The notes below the pieces were generated by a model. It made no database searches and was not told where the DNA came from. It saw only the letters and a program-made list of their open reading frames with translations. A DNA stretch of 64,000 nt from Herbaspirillum sp. Sphag64 (GTDB lineage: Bacteria > Pseudomonadota > Gammaproteobacteria > Burkholderiales > Burkholderiaceae_D): assembly GCF_014192645.1 (NCBI RefSeq), contig NZ_JACHYE010000003.1:1-64000 (forward strand), written 5' to 3'. This document shows positions 57,227 through 64,000 of the stretch, piece by piece; the first letter of the stretch is position 1; every line of letters starts with the position of its first letter. A program made the position numbers and the translations under genes.

Positions 57227-58126
57227 ATGCGTAATAGCGTGAATCTGCGACAAATCGAGGCGTTCTATTCCGTCATGCGGATAGGAACAGTGGTTGGTGC
57301 AGCGAAGATGATGAGTGTGACCCAACCGGCTATCAGTCGAGCGATTGCCCATCTTGAGATTCGTATTGGTTATAAGTTGTTCGAGCGCACTGGGCGCAAG
57401 CTGGTGGCGACACCCGAGGCGCAAGCGCTGTACAGTGAAATCGAACCAATCTATGGCAGCCTGGACAGAATTGCCCAGGTTGCGTATGACATTGGTCACC
57501 AGCGTTCCGGGGCACTGCGTGTGGCGACCTTGCCAGCAATGTCGCAGAGTTTGATTCCGCGTACCATTGCGCGCTTTCTGGCAACGCGTCCCCAGGTCAC
57601 TGTATTGGTACAGACCTTGCCATCGCGGCAAATTGCCGCCATGGTTGCTGGCAAACAGTTTGATGTGGGCGTGGTAGAGCTACCGCTATCACAACCATCC
57701 ATTTCAATCGAGCCGCTGGAGCCATTCGAACTAGCGTTAGTCATGCCGGCCGACCACCGCCTGGCCAGCAAGCGCCGCATATCCCTGAAAGAACTCGACG
57801 GTGAGCGGATGATACTTTTATCGCAACAGAGCTACATGCGATATCAGATCGACGATGCCTTTTCGATCCTTAACGTGTTTCCCAATGTCGTGATGGAAAC
57901 CCCGAACTCGCTCGTGGCTTGCGCCTCGGTTGCCGCGGGTGTTGGCATTACCTTGGTTACGCGTTTCGCGGCAGAGCCCTTTATTACTTCCAATGTCGTG
58001 ATGCGCCCCATCGCTGAAGAATTGCATTCACGCTCTGCTGTCATTTTCCCGTATCCCGGTAAGCGGCTATCGCTGGCAGAAACATTTGTGGCTGATTTAA
58101 GAGATGAGATTCGCAAGAAGAGTTGA
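57227..58126 (+). CDS. LysR-type regulator (OccR/NocR-like)
   Basis: 299 residues. Start MRNSVNLRQIEAFYSVMRIG and helix-turn-helix AAKMMSVTQPAISRAIAHLE resemble the opine-responsive LysR proteins OccR and NocR. Effector domain from about residue 95. It is divergent from the transport-oxidase operon with a 275-bp A/T-rich gap and is therefore the probable local regulator. Its similarity to opine regulators supports an opine-like substrate but is judged by eye. Confidence 0.88.
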   Translation: MRNSVNLRQIEAFYSVMRIGTVVGAAKMMSVTQPAISRAIAHLEIRIGYKLFERTGRKLVATPEAQALYSEIEPIYGSLDRIAQVAYDIGHQRSGALRVATLPAMSQSLIPRTIARFLATRPQVTVLVQTLPSRQIAAMVAGKQFDVGVVELPLSQPSISIEPLEPFELALVMPADHRLASKRRISLKELDGERMILLSQQSYMRYQIDDAFSILNVFPNVVMETPNSLVACASVAAGVGITLVTRFAAEPFITSNVVMRPIAEELHSRSAVIFPYPGKRLSLAETFVADLRDEIRKKS

Positions 58127-58296
58127 GTGGTCTTTAGCCGAAGAGACCCGTGTGCGTGACGAACTCGCCCGTCTGAACAGCATCAAAATCAAAAAACGCA
58201 TATGGATAGACGGTAAACGCGTTTTCCATTCGCTCCATCGCTTTATATACTTCGAGGTAGTAAGCAAGCACGTTTTATTGCAGTTTCCTTATTAAG

Positions 58297-58329
58297 CTTC
58301 CGCTATCTCCGCGATAACGGAAGTTTTTT
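58297..58329 (+). terminator. hairpin with T run just upstream of an ABC binding-protein gene
   Basis: CTTCCGCTATC, loop TCCGC, GATAACGGAAG (one mismatch) followed by six T. It lies only 24 bases before the start codon of the following gene, so it may end transcription from the LysR gene or act as an attenuator in the leader. Confidence 0.6.
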
Positions 58330-58352
58330 GTTATTTCCTCGATGGAGTGGTC

Positions 58353-59354
58353 ATGTTTCGCAAGCAAATGGTTGCCGCGGTTGCGGTATTGGCGAGTCTG
58401 CTGCTGAGTTCAGCTGCTCACGCCGAAGGTCATATCCGTATCGCTCAGCAATTTGGTATCGGTTATCTCATTCTTGATGTCGTCCAGGATCAAAAGCTGA
58501 TCGAGAAGTACGGCAAGCAGGAAGGGATTGATATCAAGGTCGAGTGGAACAGTATTTCTGGTGCAACGGCCATGAATGAAGCTTTGCTGGCAGGTGCTCT
58601 GGACGTGGTGTCAGCCGGTTTGCCGCCGATGCTGGCGATCTGGGATCGCACCCGCGGCCGCCAGAACGTGAAGGCGATTGCCTCGCTCGGTTCCATGCCT
58701 AATTACTTGGTGAGCAATAACCCGAAGGTCAAGACGATCGCTGACTTGAGTGATAAAGACCGGATTGCGCTGCCGGCAGCGGGCGTTGGTTTTCAGTCGC
58801 GGACATTGCAAATTGAAACAGCGCGCCTGTTCGGCAAGGCCGATTACAAGCGCTTCGACAGTCTTTCGGTGAGTCTGGCCCATCCGGATGCGACCGCTGC
58901 ATTGATCGCGGGTGGCTCGGAAATCAATACGCATTTCTCAAGCCCGCCTTTCCAGTATCAGGAACTGGAAAACAAGAACGTGCATAAAATTCTCAGCTCT
59001 TACGACGTGCTCGGTGGTCAGGCAACCTTCAATGTGCTCTACACCAGCCAGAAGTTCCATGATGAGAATCCCAAGACCTACAAGGCGCTATATAACGCGC
59101 TGGTCGAAGCCGCGCAGTTTATCCGTGCCAATAAGACCAAGGCTGCCGATACGTTTATCCGGGTACAGAAGTCCAAGCTTGCTCCGGCACTTGTTCGCCG
59201 GATTGTGGAAGACCCTGAAATCTATTTCACCGTATCTCCAGAGCGCAGTTATGTCTATGCAGACAAGATGCACGAGTTGGGCGTCTTGAAGAACCATGCC
59301 GCCTCCTGGAAAGATTATTTCTTTGAGGAAGCATATGCGCAGCCCGGTAGCTGA
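58353..59354 (+). CDS. ABC transporter substrate-binding protein (nitrate/sulfonate/taurine type)
   Basis: 333 residues from the ATG with GGAG five bases upstream. Signal peptide ends near AHAEGH (about 25). IRIAQQFGIGYLILDVVQDQ and LAGALDVVSAGLPPMLAIWD fit the NMT1/SsuA/TauA-like family, but the ligand cannot be read from sequence. It overlaps the ATPase gene by 20 bases. Confidence 0.87.
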   Translation: MFRKQMVAAVAVLASLLLSSAAHAEGHIRIAQQFGIGYLILDVVQDQKLIEKYGKQEGIDIKVEWNSISGATAMNEALLAGALDVVSAGLPPMLAIWDRTRGRQNVKAIASLGSMPNYLVSNNPKVKTIADLSDKDRIALPAAGVGFQSRTLQIETARLFGKADYKRFDSLSVSLAHPDATAALIAGGSEINTHFSSPPFQYQELENKNVHKILSSYDVLGGQATFNVLYTSQKFHDENPKTYKALYNALVEAAQFIRANKTKAADTFIRVQKSKLAPALVRRIVEDPEIYFTVSPERSYVYADKMHELGVLKNHAASWKDYFFEEAYAQPGS

Positions 59355-60180
59355 TTTTTCTCCCGCGCCGCTGCTGCAGGTTAATGGCGTTGGCTTGCAA
59401 TATCGTACGCAGACAGCGCTGGTACAGGCGACGCATGACGTCAGTTTTGATGTGTATCCGGCAGATCGGTTTGTGTTGCTGGGGCCTTCCGGCTGTGGCA
59501 AGTCGAGCCTGCTGAAGGCGACTGCCGGCTTCCTCACGCCGGCAGCCGGTGAGATTCGGCTCGATGGTGAGCTTGTGCGGCAACCTGGCCCTGACCGTAT
59601 CGTCGTTTTTCAGGAGTTTGATCAACTGTTGCCGTGGAAGACCTTGCAGCAAAACGTGATGTTTCCACTGCTGGCATCCAAGACGTTAAACAAAAAAGAG
59701 GCCGCCGAGCGTGCTACGCACTATCTGGGCAAGGTTGGTCTGAGTCGCTTTGCCGACGCGTATCCGCATACCTTGTCTGGCGGTATGAAAGCACGGGTGG
59801 CGATTGCGCGGGCCTTGGCCATGCAGCCAAAGATCCTCTTGATGGATGAGCCGTTTGCCGCGCTCGACGCTCTCACACGTCGCAAAATGCAGGAGGAGTT
59901 GCTGGCCTTGTGGGATGAGGTCCGTTTTACTTTGCTGTTTGTCACGCATTCGATTGAGGAGGCGCTGGTGATTGGCAACCGCATCTTGCTGTTGTCGCCC
60001 CATCCGGGCCGCGTGCGGGCAGAAATCAATAGTCATCAATATGACCTCAAGAATCTCGGCGATGTCAGTTTTCAGGAAAGCGCGCGCCGTATTCATCGCC
60101 TTCTGTTTGATGAGGGTAGTGCAGAAAGCGTCCCTGAGTCTGTGCAGGTCAATTTCAAGGATGTGCGCTTTTCTTACTGA
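59335..60180 (+). CDS. ABC transporter ATP-binding protein (SsuB/TauB type)
   Basis: 281 residues from ATG 59335, which has GAGGAAG upstream; a longer in-frame start lies inside the previous gene. Walker A GPSGCGKSSLLKA, short Q-loop VFQEFDQLLPW, signature LSGGMKARVAIARAL (slightly unusual, K-A-R instead of Q-R-Q), Walker B ILLMDEPFAALDA. The loop pattern is typical of nitrate/sulfonate/taurine ATPases. Confidence 0.89.
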   Translation: MRSPVADFSPAPLLQVNGVGLQYRTQTALVQATHDVSFDVYPADRFVLLGPSGCGKSSLLKATAGFLTPAAGEIRLDGELVRQPGPDRIVVFQEFDQLLPWKTLQQNVMFPLLASKTLNKKEAAERATHYLGKVGLSRFADAYPHTLSGGMKARVAIARALAMQPKILLMDEPFAALDALTRRKMQEELLALWDEVRFTLLFVTHSIEEALVIGNRILLLSPHPGRVRAEINSHQYDLKNLGDVSFQESARRIHRLLFDEGSAESVPESVQVNFKDVRFSY

Positions 60181-60212
60181 ACTGCTGATCGTTCCGATTT
60201 CTCCTATTTTTC

Positions 60213-61106
60213 ATGTCATTTTTCTCTGCCGGATCACGTATGCCTCTCCAACCTCCGATTCGTGAAGAATACGAAGTCACTCTGACGCCACTTGAAGATC
60301 TACCGCTGGAGCGCCAGTTCTCGCTGGCCCAACGTATCTGGCAGCAAGGCTGGATACGTAAAACGCTGATCCTGTTGGTCTTGATCGCAGTGTGGGAGGG
60401 AGTGGCGCGCTGGCAAAACAATGATCTGTTGTTGCCTGGCTTTATCGAGACAGCTCAGGCCTTCATTGATGGCGTGATGACTGGTGAGTTGCTGCAAAAA
60501 GTATGGATTTCGCTGCAAGTATTGATCAAGGGATATCTGATCGGGATCGCGCTTGCCTTTGTGTTGACGACATTGGCGGTATCCACCCAGATTGGTCGTG
60601 ATTTGTTGAGTACCTTGACGGCAATGCTCAATCCGTTGCCGGCCATCGCCTTGTTGCCACTGGCGTTGCTCTGGTTTGGGCTGGGTGAGAACAGCCTGAT
60701 CTTCGTGCTGGTGCATTCGGTGTTGTGGGCGCTGGCACTCAATGCGTATACCGGCTTCCTGAGTGTGTCCGAGACCTTGCGCATGGCTGGACGTAATTAT
60801 GGCTTGCGTGGTTTGCGCTTTGTCTTGTTCATCCTGATTCCCGCTGCACTGCCTTCGATTCTGTCGGGCTTGCGGGTTGGTTGGGCATTTGCGTGGCGCA
60901 CGCTGATTGCAGCGGAGCTGGTCTTTGGCGCTTCCAGCGGCAAAGGCGGATTGGGTTGGTATATTTTTCAGAATCGTAATGAGCTGTTCACAGACAAGGT
61001 GTTTGCGGGATTGGCAATGGTCATTCTGATTGGTTTGCTGGTGGAAAACCTTGGTTTCACGACCATTGAGCGGCTTACGGTCAAGCGTTGGGGCATGCAG
61101 CGCTAA
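60213..61106 (+). CDS. ABC transporter permease (SsuC/TauC type)
   Basis: 297 residues, six hydrophobic segments after a 50-residue cytoplasmic start. Permease loop LRMAGRNYGLRGLRFVLFIL. No strong ribosome-binding site marks the start; ATG 60240 is an alternative nine codons in. It completes the transporter. Confidence 0.88.
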   Translation: MSFFSAGSRMPLQPPIREEYEVTLTPLEDLPLERQFSLAQRIWQQGWIRKTLILLVLIAVWEGVARWQNNDLLLPGFIETAQAFIDGVMTGELLQKVWISLQVLIKGYLIGIALAFVLTTLAVSTQIGRDLLSTLTAMLNPLPAIALLPLALLWFGLGENSLIFVLVHSVLWALALNAYTGFLSVSETLRMAGRNYGLRGLRFVLFILIPAALPSILSGLRVGWAFAWRTLIAAELVFGASSGKGGLGWYIFQNRNELFTDKVFAGLAMVILIGLLVENLGFTTIERLTVKRWGMQR

Positions 61107-61240
61107 AGCATTGCCGTTCAGAATTGCTCCCACGTATCGCGGGCGGATACCCGATTTTTCCCAAAAGATGACTTGGCATGCGATTTGCCATCGTTGATAC
61201 TGCGATAACGAGTAAATTTTTGTTATTGCGGAGATGTGGC

Positions 61241-62119
61241 ATGAGCGAGCAAGTTCTTGTTGAGGGATTGTTTGATCCGTCAACCAGCACAGTCAGTTAT
61301 CTGGTGATGGATGCGCAGACACGGCAGTGCGCGGTAATCGATAGTGTGCTCGATTACGATCCCAAATCAGGTCATACCTCGACAGCGTCTGCAGATCGCC
61401 TGATAACACGTATCCGGGAGCTTGATGCGCGGGTGGAGTGGTTACTGGAAACCCATGTTCACGCAGATCATCTGAGCGCTGCACCGTATCTGCAGGGCAA
61501 GTTGGGCGGAAAAATCGCCATCGGTGCGCACATTACGACTGTTCAAAAAACCTTTGGTGCACTCTTCAATGTCGGTGCCGAGGTTGCCAGAGATGGCAGT
61601 CAGTTTGACTACCTGTTCCAGGACGGTGAATCGTTTTCCATTGGTAGCTTGCGTGCAGTTGCCTTGCACACTCCTGGCCACACGCCTGCCTGCATGACCT
61701 ATGTGGTCAGTGATCCCCGGCAATCAGTCGCCTTTGTCGGAGATACCTTGTTTATGCCCGACTATGGCACAGCGCGTTGTGACTTCCCCGGTGGCGATGC
61801 GCGGGTGTTGTTCCGCTCGATCAACAAGGTCCTGAGCCTGCCGCCGGAAACTTTGCTTTATATGTGTCACGATTATCAGCCCGACGGCCGGCCGGTACAA
61901 TTTGTGACAACGGTCGCAGAACAACGTGAAAATAACATTCACCTTCGAAATGGCGTCACCGAAGACGCCTTCGTTGCGATGCGTACCAGCCGTGACAAGA
62001 CATTGGATATGCCGACCCTGTTGCTGCCATCCGTGCAGATCAACATGCGTGCCGGACATCTGCCGGAGCCAGAAGAAAACGGCACACGCTATCTGAAAAT
62101 CCCTCTAAACAAGGCTTGA
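61241..62119 (+). CDS. metallo-beta-lactamase-fold hydrolase, persulfide dioxygenase-like
   Basis: 292 residues from ATG with GGAG upstream. The iron/zinc site is in LLETHVHADHLSAAPYL; further ligands in HTPGHTPACMTYV and FVGDTLFMPDYGTARCDFPG. The MCHDYQPDGRPVQF end motif fits ETHE1/Blh-type persulfide dioxygenases rather than glyoxalase II. Such enzymes oxidise glutathione persulfide to sulfite. Position right behind a sulfonate-like transporter suggests a sulfur role (inference). Confidence 0.82.
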   Translation: MSEQVLVEGLFDPSTSTVSYLVMDAQTRQCAVIDSVLDYDPKSGHTSTASADRLITRIRELDARVEWLLETHVHADHLSAAPYLQGKLGGKIAIGAHITTVQKTFGALFNVGAEVARDGSQFDYLFQDGESFSIGSLRAVALHTPGHTPACMTYVVSDPRQSVAFVGDTLFMPDYGTARCDFPGGDARVLFRSINKVLSLPPETLLYMCHDYQPDGRPVQFVTTVAEQRENNIHLRNGVTEDAFVAMRTSRDKTLDMPTLLLPSVQINMRAGHLPEPEENGTRYLKIPLNKA

Positions 62120-62130
62120 TAAACGGTGTA

Positions 62131-62748
62131 TCAGCCGGGCATCTGACTCAGTGACAGTGCAATTCCCAAGCCTACCAGGACGATGCCAATGCAAGTGTCA
62201 ACGCGTCGTTGCTGAGTCAACAACCGTGTACGTAGCGTTGGACAGGAAATGAGCAGGGCAACGATCGCAAACCACAGAAAATGTGTCGCCGACATGAATA
62301 AGCCATAGCCAAATTGCGTCGTCAATGCCGTGTCGGGATTGACGACTTGCGTGTAGGTACTGACCACAAAAAGTGTGGTTTTCGGATTAAGGGCATTGGT
62401 CAAAAAACCATTGCTGAACATTGTCATCGTGGACATCGGGGACGCAGCCTGCAAATTGATCTGCAAACTGCTGCGATTGCGGAAGGTCTTCCAGCCGATG
62501 TAGATTAAATAGAGGGCACCGACCAACTTGATCGCGGTGAACAGGGTAGGCGAGTGGTCTATCACAAAACCAACGCCGAACATGGTGTAGAACACATGGA
62601 TTTGTACACCGCAGGCAATCCCTAGTGCGCTCAATACGCCTGCTTTGCGACCATATAGATAGCTGTTACGTGTGACCATCGCAAAATCGGGGCCGGGGCT
62701 GATGGTTGCCAGGATGGTGATGAGTGCTACGGCAATGAGTTCGCTCAT
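62131..62748 (-). CDS. LysE/RhtB-family amino-acid exporter
   Basis: 205 residues with about six hydrophobic segments. Family marks are TISPGPDFAMVTRNSYLYGR and LGIACGVQIHVFYTMFGVGF, then NGFLTNALNPKTTLFVVS. It exports amino acids or similar metabolites. It is divergent (about 100 bp) from the LysR gene at 62850, which likely controls it. Confidence 0.9.
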   Translation of the reverse strand: MSELIAVALITILATISPGPDFAMVTRNSYLYGRKAGVLSALGIACGVQIHVFYTMFGVGFVIDHSPTLFTAIKLVGALYLIYIGWKTFRNRSSLQINLQAASPMSTMTMFSNGFLTNALNPKTTLFVVSTYTQVVNPDTALTTQFGYGLFMSATHFLWFAIVALLISCPTLRTRLLTQQRRVDTCIGIVLVGLGIALSLSQMPG

Positions 62749-62849
62749 GTTTCGTTCTCCATTGTTGTGACACGGCCATTATCGGATGTGCCATGCCATA
62801 CGAAAAACGATTTATAGTGGCACTGATACGTTAGAAAAAATCACAGATT

Positions 62850-63746
62850 ATGTCGAATTCAGTACCGCTGAATACTTTGCGTTTTTTTGAGGCAGCTGCA
62901 CGCCTGGGAAGTTTTGTCGATGCTGCGCAGGAGCTGCATCTGACCCATGGTGCGATCAGTCGACAAATACGCCTGCTGGAAGAGTCCTTGGGGGTTGCCT
63001 TGTTTGAGCGCCGTAATCGGGGTGTTTTTCTCACACAAAAAGGCGTGCAATTGCTGGCCGCAACCCAGCAGGCCTTTGAGCATCTCAATGCGACGATGGC
63101 AGCACTACGCGAGCCGGAATATACGCAGCCCTTGGTTGTCTCATGTGAGCCGACAATTGCTATGAAGTGGTTGATTCCGCGTCTCGGCGATTTTTATCAG
63201 CACCATCCGGAGGTGCAATGTCATCTGTTTGCTGCAGGCGGTCCGATTGCGTTCCAGCAGCAAGGGGTTGATTTGGCCTTACGTCGCAACGATTTCAACT
63301 GGGGTGCCGAGATCTTCAGTGAGGTCGTCGGTGAGGAATGGATCGGGCCAGTCTGTGCTCCGACGTTGTTGAAACGTCAGCGTCTTGACCTGACGCGGCA
63401 CAAACTCTTGCATACCAGTTCGCGCAAAACTGCCTGGAGCAACTGGTGCAAGGCGGGCAAGAAAGCGGCCTGGCAGCATGGCAATCTGCATTACGAGCAT
63501 TTCTATCTGAGCCTGCAGGCCGCCTGTGCCGGTTTGGGCGTGGCGATTGGCTCATTGTTCATGGTGCAGGAAGAACTGGCGCAAGGACGACTGGTGGCAC
63601 CGTTTGATTTTGTGCCGGATGGTTCTCACTACGTGCTGCTATCGCCTGTAGCGATGCAGAGTGACCCTCGTCGCGCAGCCTTCCTGCAGTGGATTCGTGA
63701 ACAGATGCAGGCGGATCAGCAATCCTGGCGAACTACACTGAAATAA
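62850..63746 (+). CDS. LysR-type regulator (GcvA-like)
   Basis: 298 residues. Start MSNSVPLNTLRFFEAAARLG and helix-turn-helix AAQELHLTHGAISRQIRLLE are those of the GcvA subgroup, as is the effector-domain start PLVVSCEPTIAMKWLIPRL. It probably regulates the divergent RhtB-type exporter. Confidence 0.9.
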   Translation: MSNSVPLNTLRFFEAAARLGSFVDAAQELHLTHGAISRQIRLLEESLGVALFERRNRGVFLTQKGVQLLAATQQAFEHLNATMAALREPEYTQPLVVSCEPTIAMKWLIPRLGDFYQHHPEVQCHLFAAGGPIAFQQQGVDLALRRNDFNWGAEIFSEVVGEEWIGPVCAPTLLKRQRLDLTRHKLLHTSSRKTAWSNWCKAGKKAAWQHGNLHYEHFYLSLQAACAGLGVAIGSLFMVQEELAQGRLVAPFDFVPDGSHYVLLSPVAMQSDPRRAAFLQWIREQMQADQQSWRTTLK

Positions 63747-63750
63747 AAGG

Positions 63751-64000
63751 TCAGTCTTCCAGTGCCAGCATGGCAAAGGTCGCCAGCCAGTGTCCACCGC
63801 TGTAGTGACTGCCGACGACATGATCGATGCTCGCCTGCAGATGCAGCGGCACTGCCTGAGCAAAGGCAGGCTGTGCAGGATGATCGGCAGGCAAGTGCCG
63901 CGCAATGTGCTTCATGCACCAGGTACGGCTCAGGTTGAGACCGTCGAGATGCGCGATTTTGGGATCGGTTCGGTCACTCAGGGTGGCTGGTTGCATCAGT
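63751..64000 (-). CDS. DUF2891-family protein, C-terminal part only
   Basis: The reading frame enters from the right edge of the window and stops at 63751. About 83 residues are visible, with ATLSDRTDPKIAHLDGLNLS, RTWCMKHIARHLP and the end HYSGGHWLATFAMLALED, which fits DUF2891 proteins. The function of the family is not known to me. The beginning of the gene lies beyond the window. Confidence 0.72.
   Translation of the reverse strand, partial: LMQPATLSDRTDPKIAHLDGLNLSRTWCMKHIARHLPADHPAQPAFAQAVPLHLQASIDHVVGSHYSGGHWLATFAMLALED

Noticed and set aside
60300-61283. 327-codon antisense reading frame over the ABC permease and the following gap
   Set aside because: The opposite strand encodes a clear six-helix permease; this reading is Gln/His-rich as expected for the reverse of a membrane protein.

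Overview
The window looks like chromosome of a Betaproteobacterium in the Burkholderiales, most like Oxalobacteraceae such as Herbaspirillum. The evidence is a phasin gene, an alpha/beta-proteobacterial type rhamnose locus (rhaI, fused aldolase-dehydrogenase, rhaSTPQMK), an ssuEADCBF sulfonate operon next to cysTWA-cysB, and the aat-bpt pair beside pyrD. The family call is inference from gene content only; no 16S gene is present.

Layout. 1-95: left end and first codons of an IS3-family element running off the window. 185-5337: phasin with a good promoter and a palindromic operator candidate, a histone-deacetylase-fold amidohydrolase, a divergent XRE/MmyB-type regulator and methyltransferase pair, and a PBP7-type D,D-endopeptidase. 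5365-16730: a complete L-rhamnose locus, with catabolic genes on the minus strand and regulator, ABC importer, mutarotase and kinase on the plus strand, around a repeat-rich divergent control region. 16898-19042: secreted fasciclin protein with an ECF sigma/anti-sigma pair. 19138-20757: an apparently active EAL phosphodiesterase and an IclR regulator. 21001-32558: sulfur assimilation (sbp, ssuEADCBF, a degenerate EAL protein, a small hydrolase, cysTWA, cysB). 32654-36186: a minus-strand cassette of SxtJ-like protein, a 49-residue DUF5989-like peptide, carbamoyltransferase and SGNH hydrolase. 36468-43782: DTW-domain protein, Lrp regulator, ornithine cyclodeaminase and arginase, one hypothetical, pyrD, bpt, aat and a NUDIX hydrolase.

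44026-49750 is an accessory island beside an initiator tRNA gene. It has a truncated integrase at the tRNA side, a SEFIR-domain protein, a 754-residue AAA_13 ATPase with a zinc-hook-like CxxC and an R-x3-E...H motif resembling the anticodon nucleases RloC/PrrC, an HNH-type gene broken by a frameshift in a run of seven T, and an IS3-type remnant at the far edge. This is the best candidate in the window for an interesting and partly undescribed (anti-phage) system.

49853-58126 is an eight-gene minus-strand operon with a divergent LysR regulator: a polyamine-type ABC importer, a three-subunit FAD/2Fe-2S oxidase resembling opine oxidase, HcnABC or D-hydroxyproline dehydrogenase, and a RidA imine deaminase. 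It probably imports and oxidises an opine-like or D-amino-acid-like compound. 58353-62119 holds a second nitrate/sulfonate/taurine-type ABC transporter followed by a persulfide-dioxygenase-like metallo-hydrolase. The window ends with a LysE/RhtB exporter, a divergent GcvA-like LysR regulator and the C-terminal part of a DUF2891 protein. Most protein-coding starts were chosen by Shine-Dalgarno spacing; no database search was possible.
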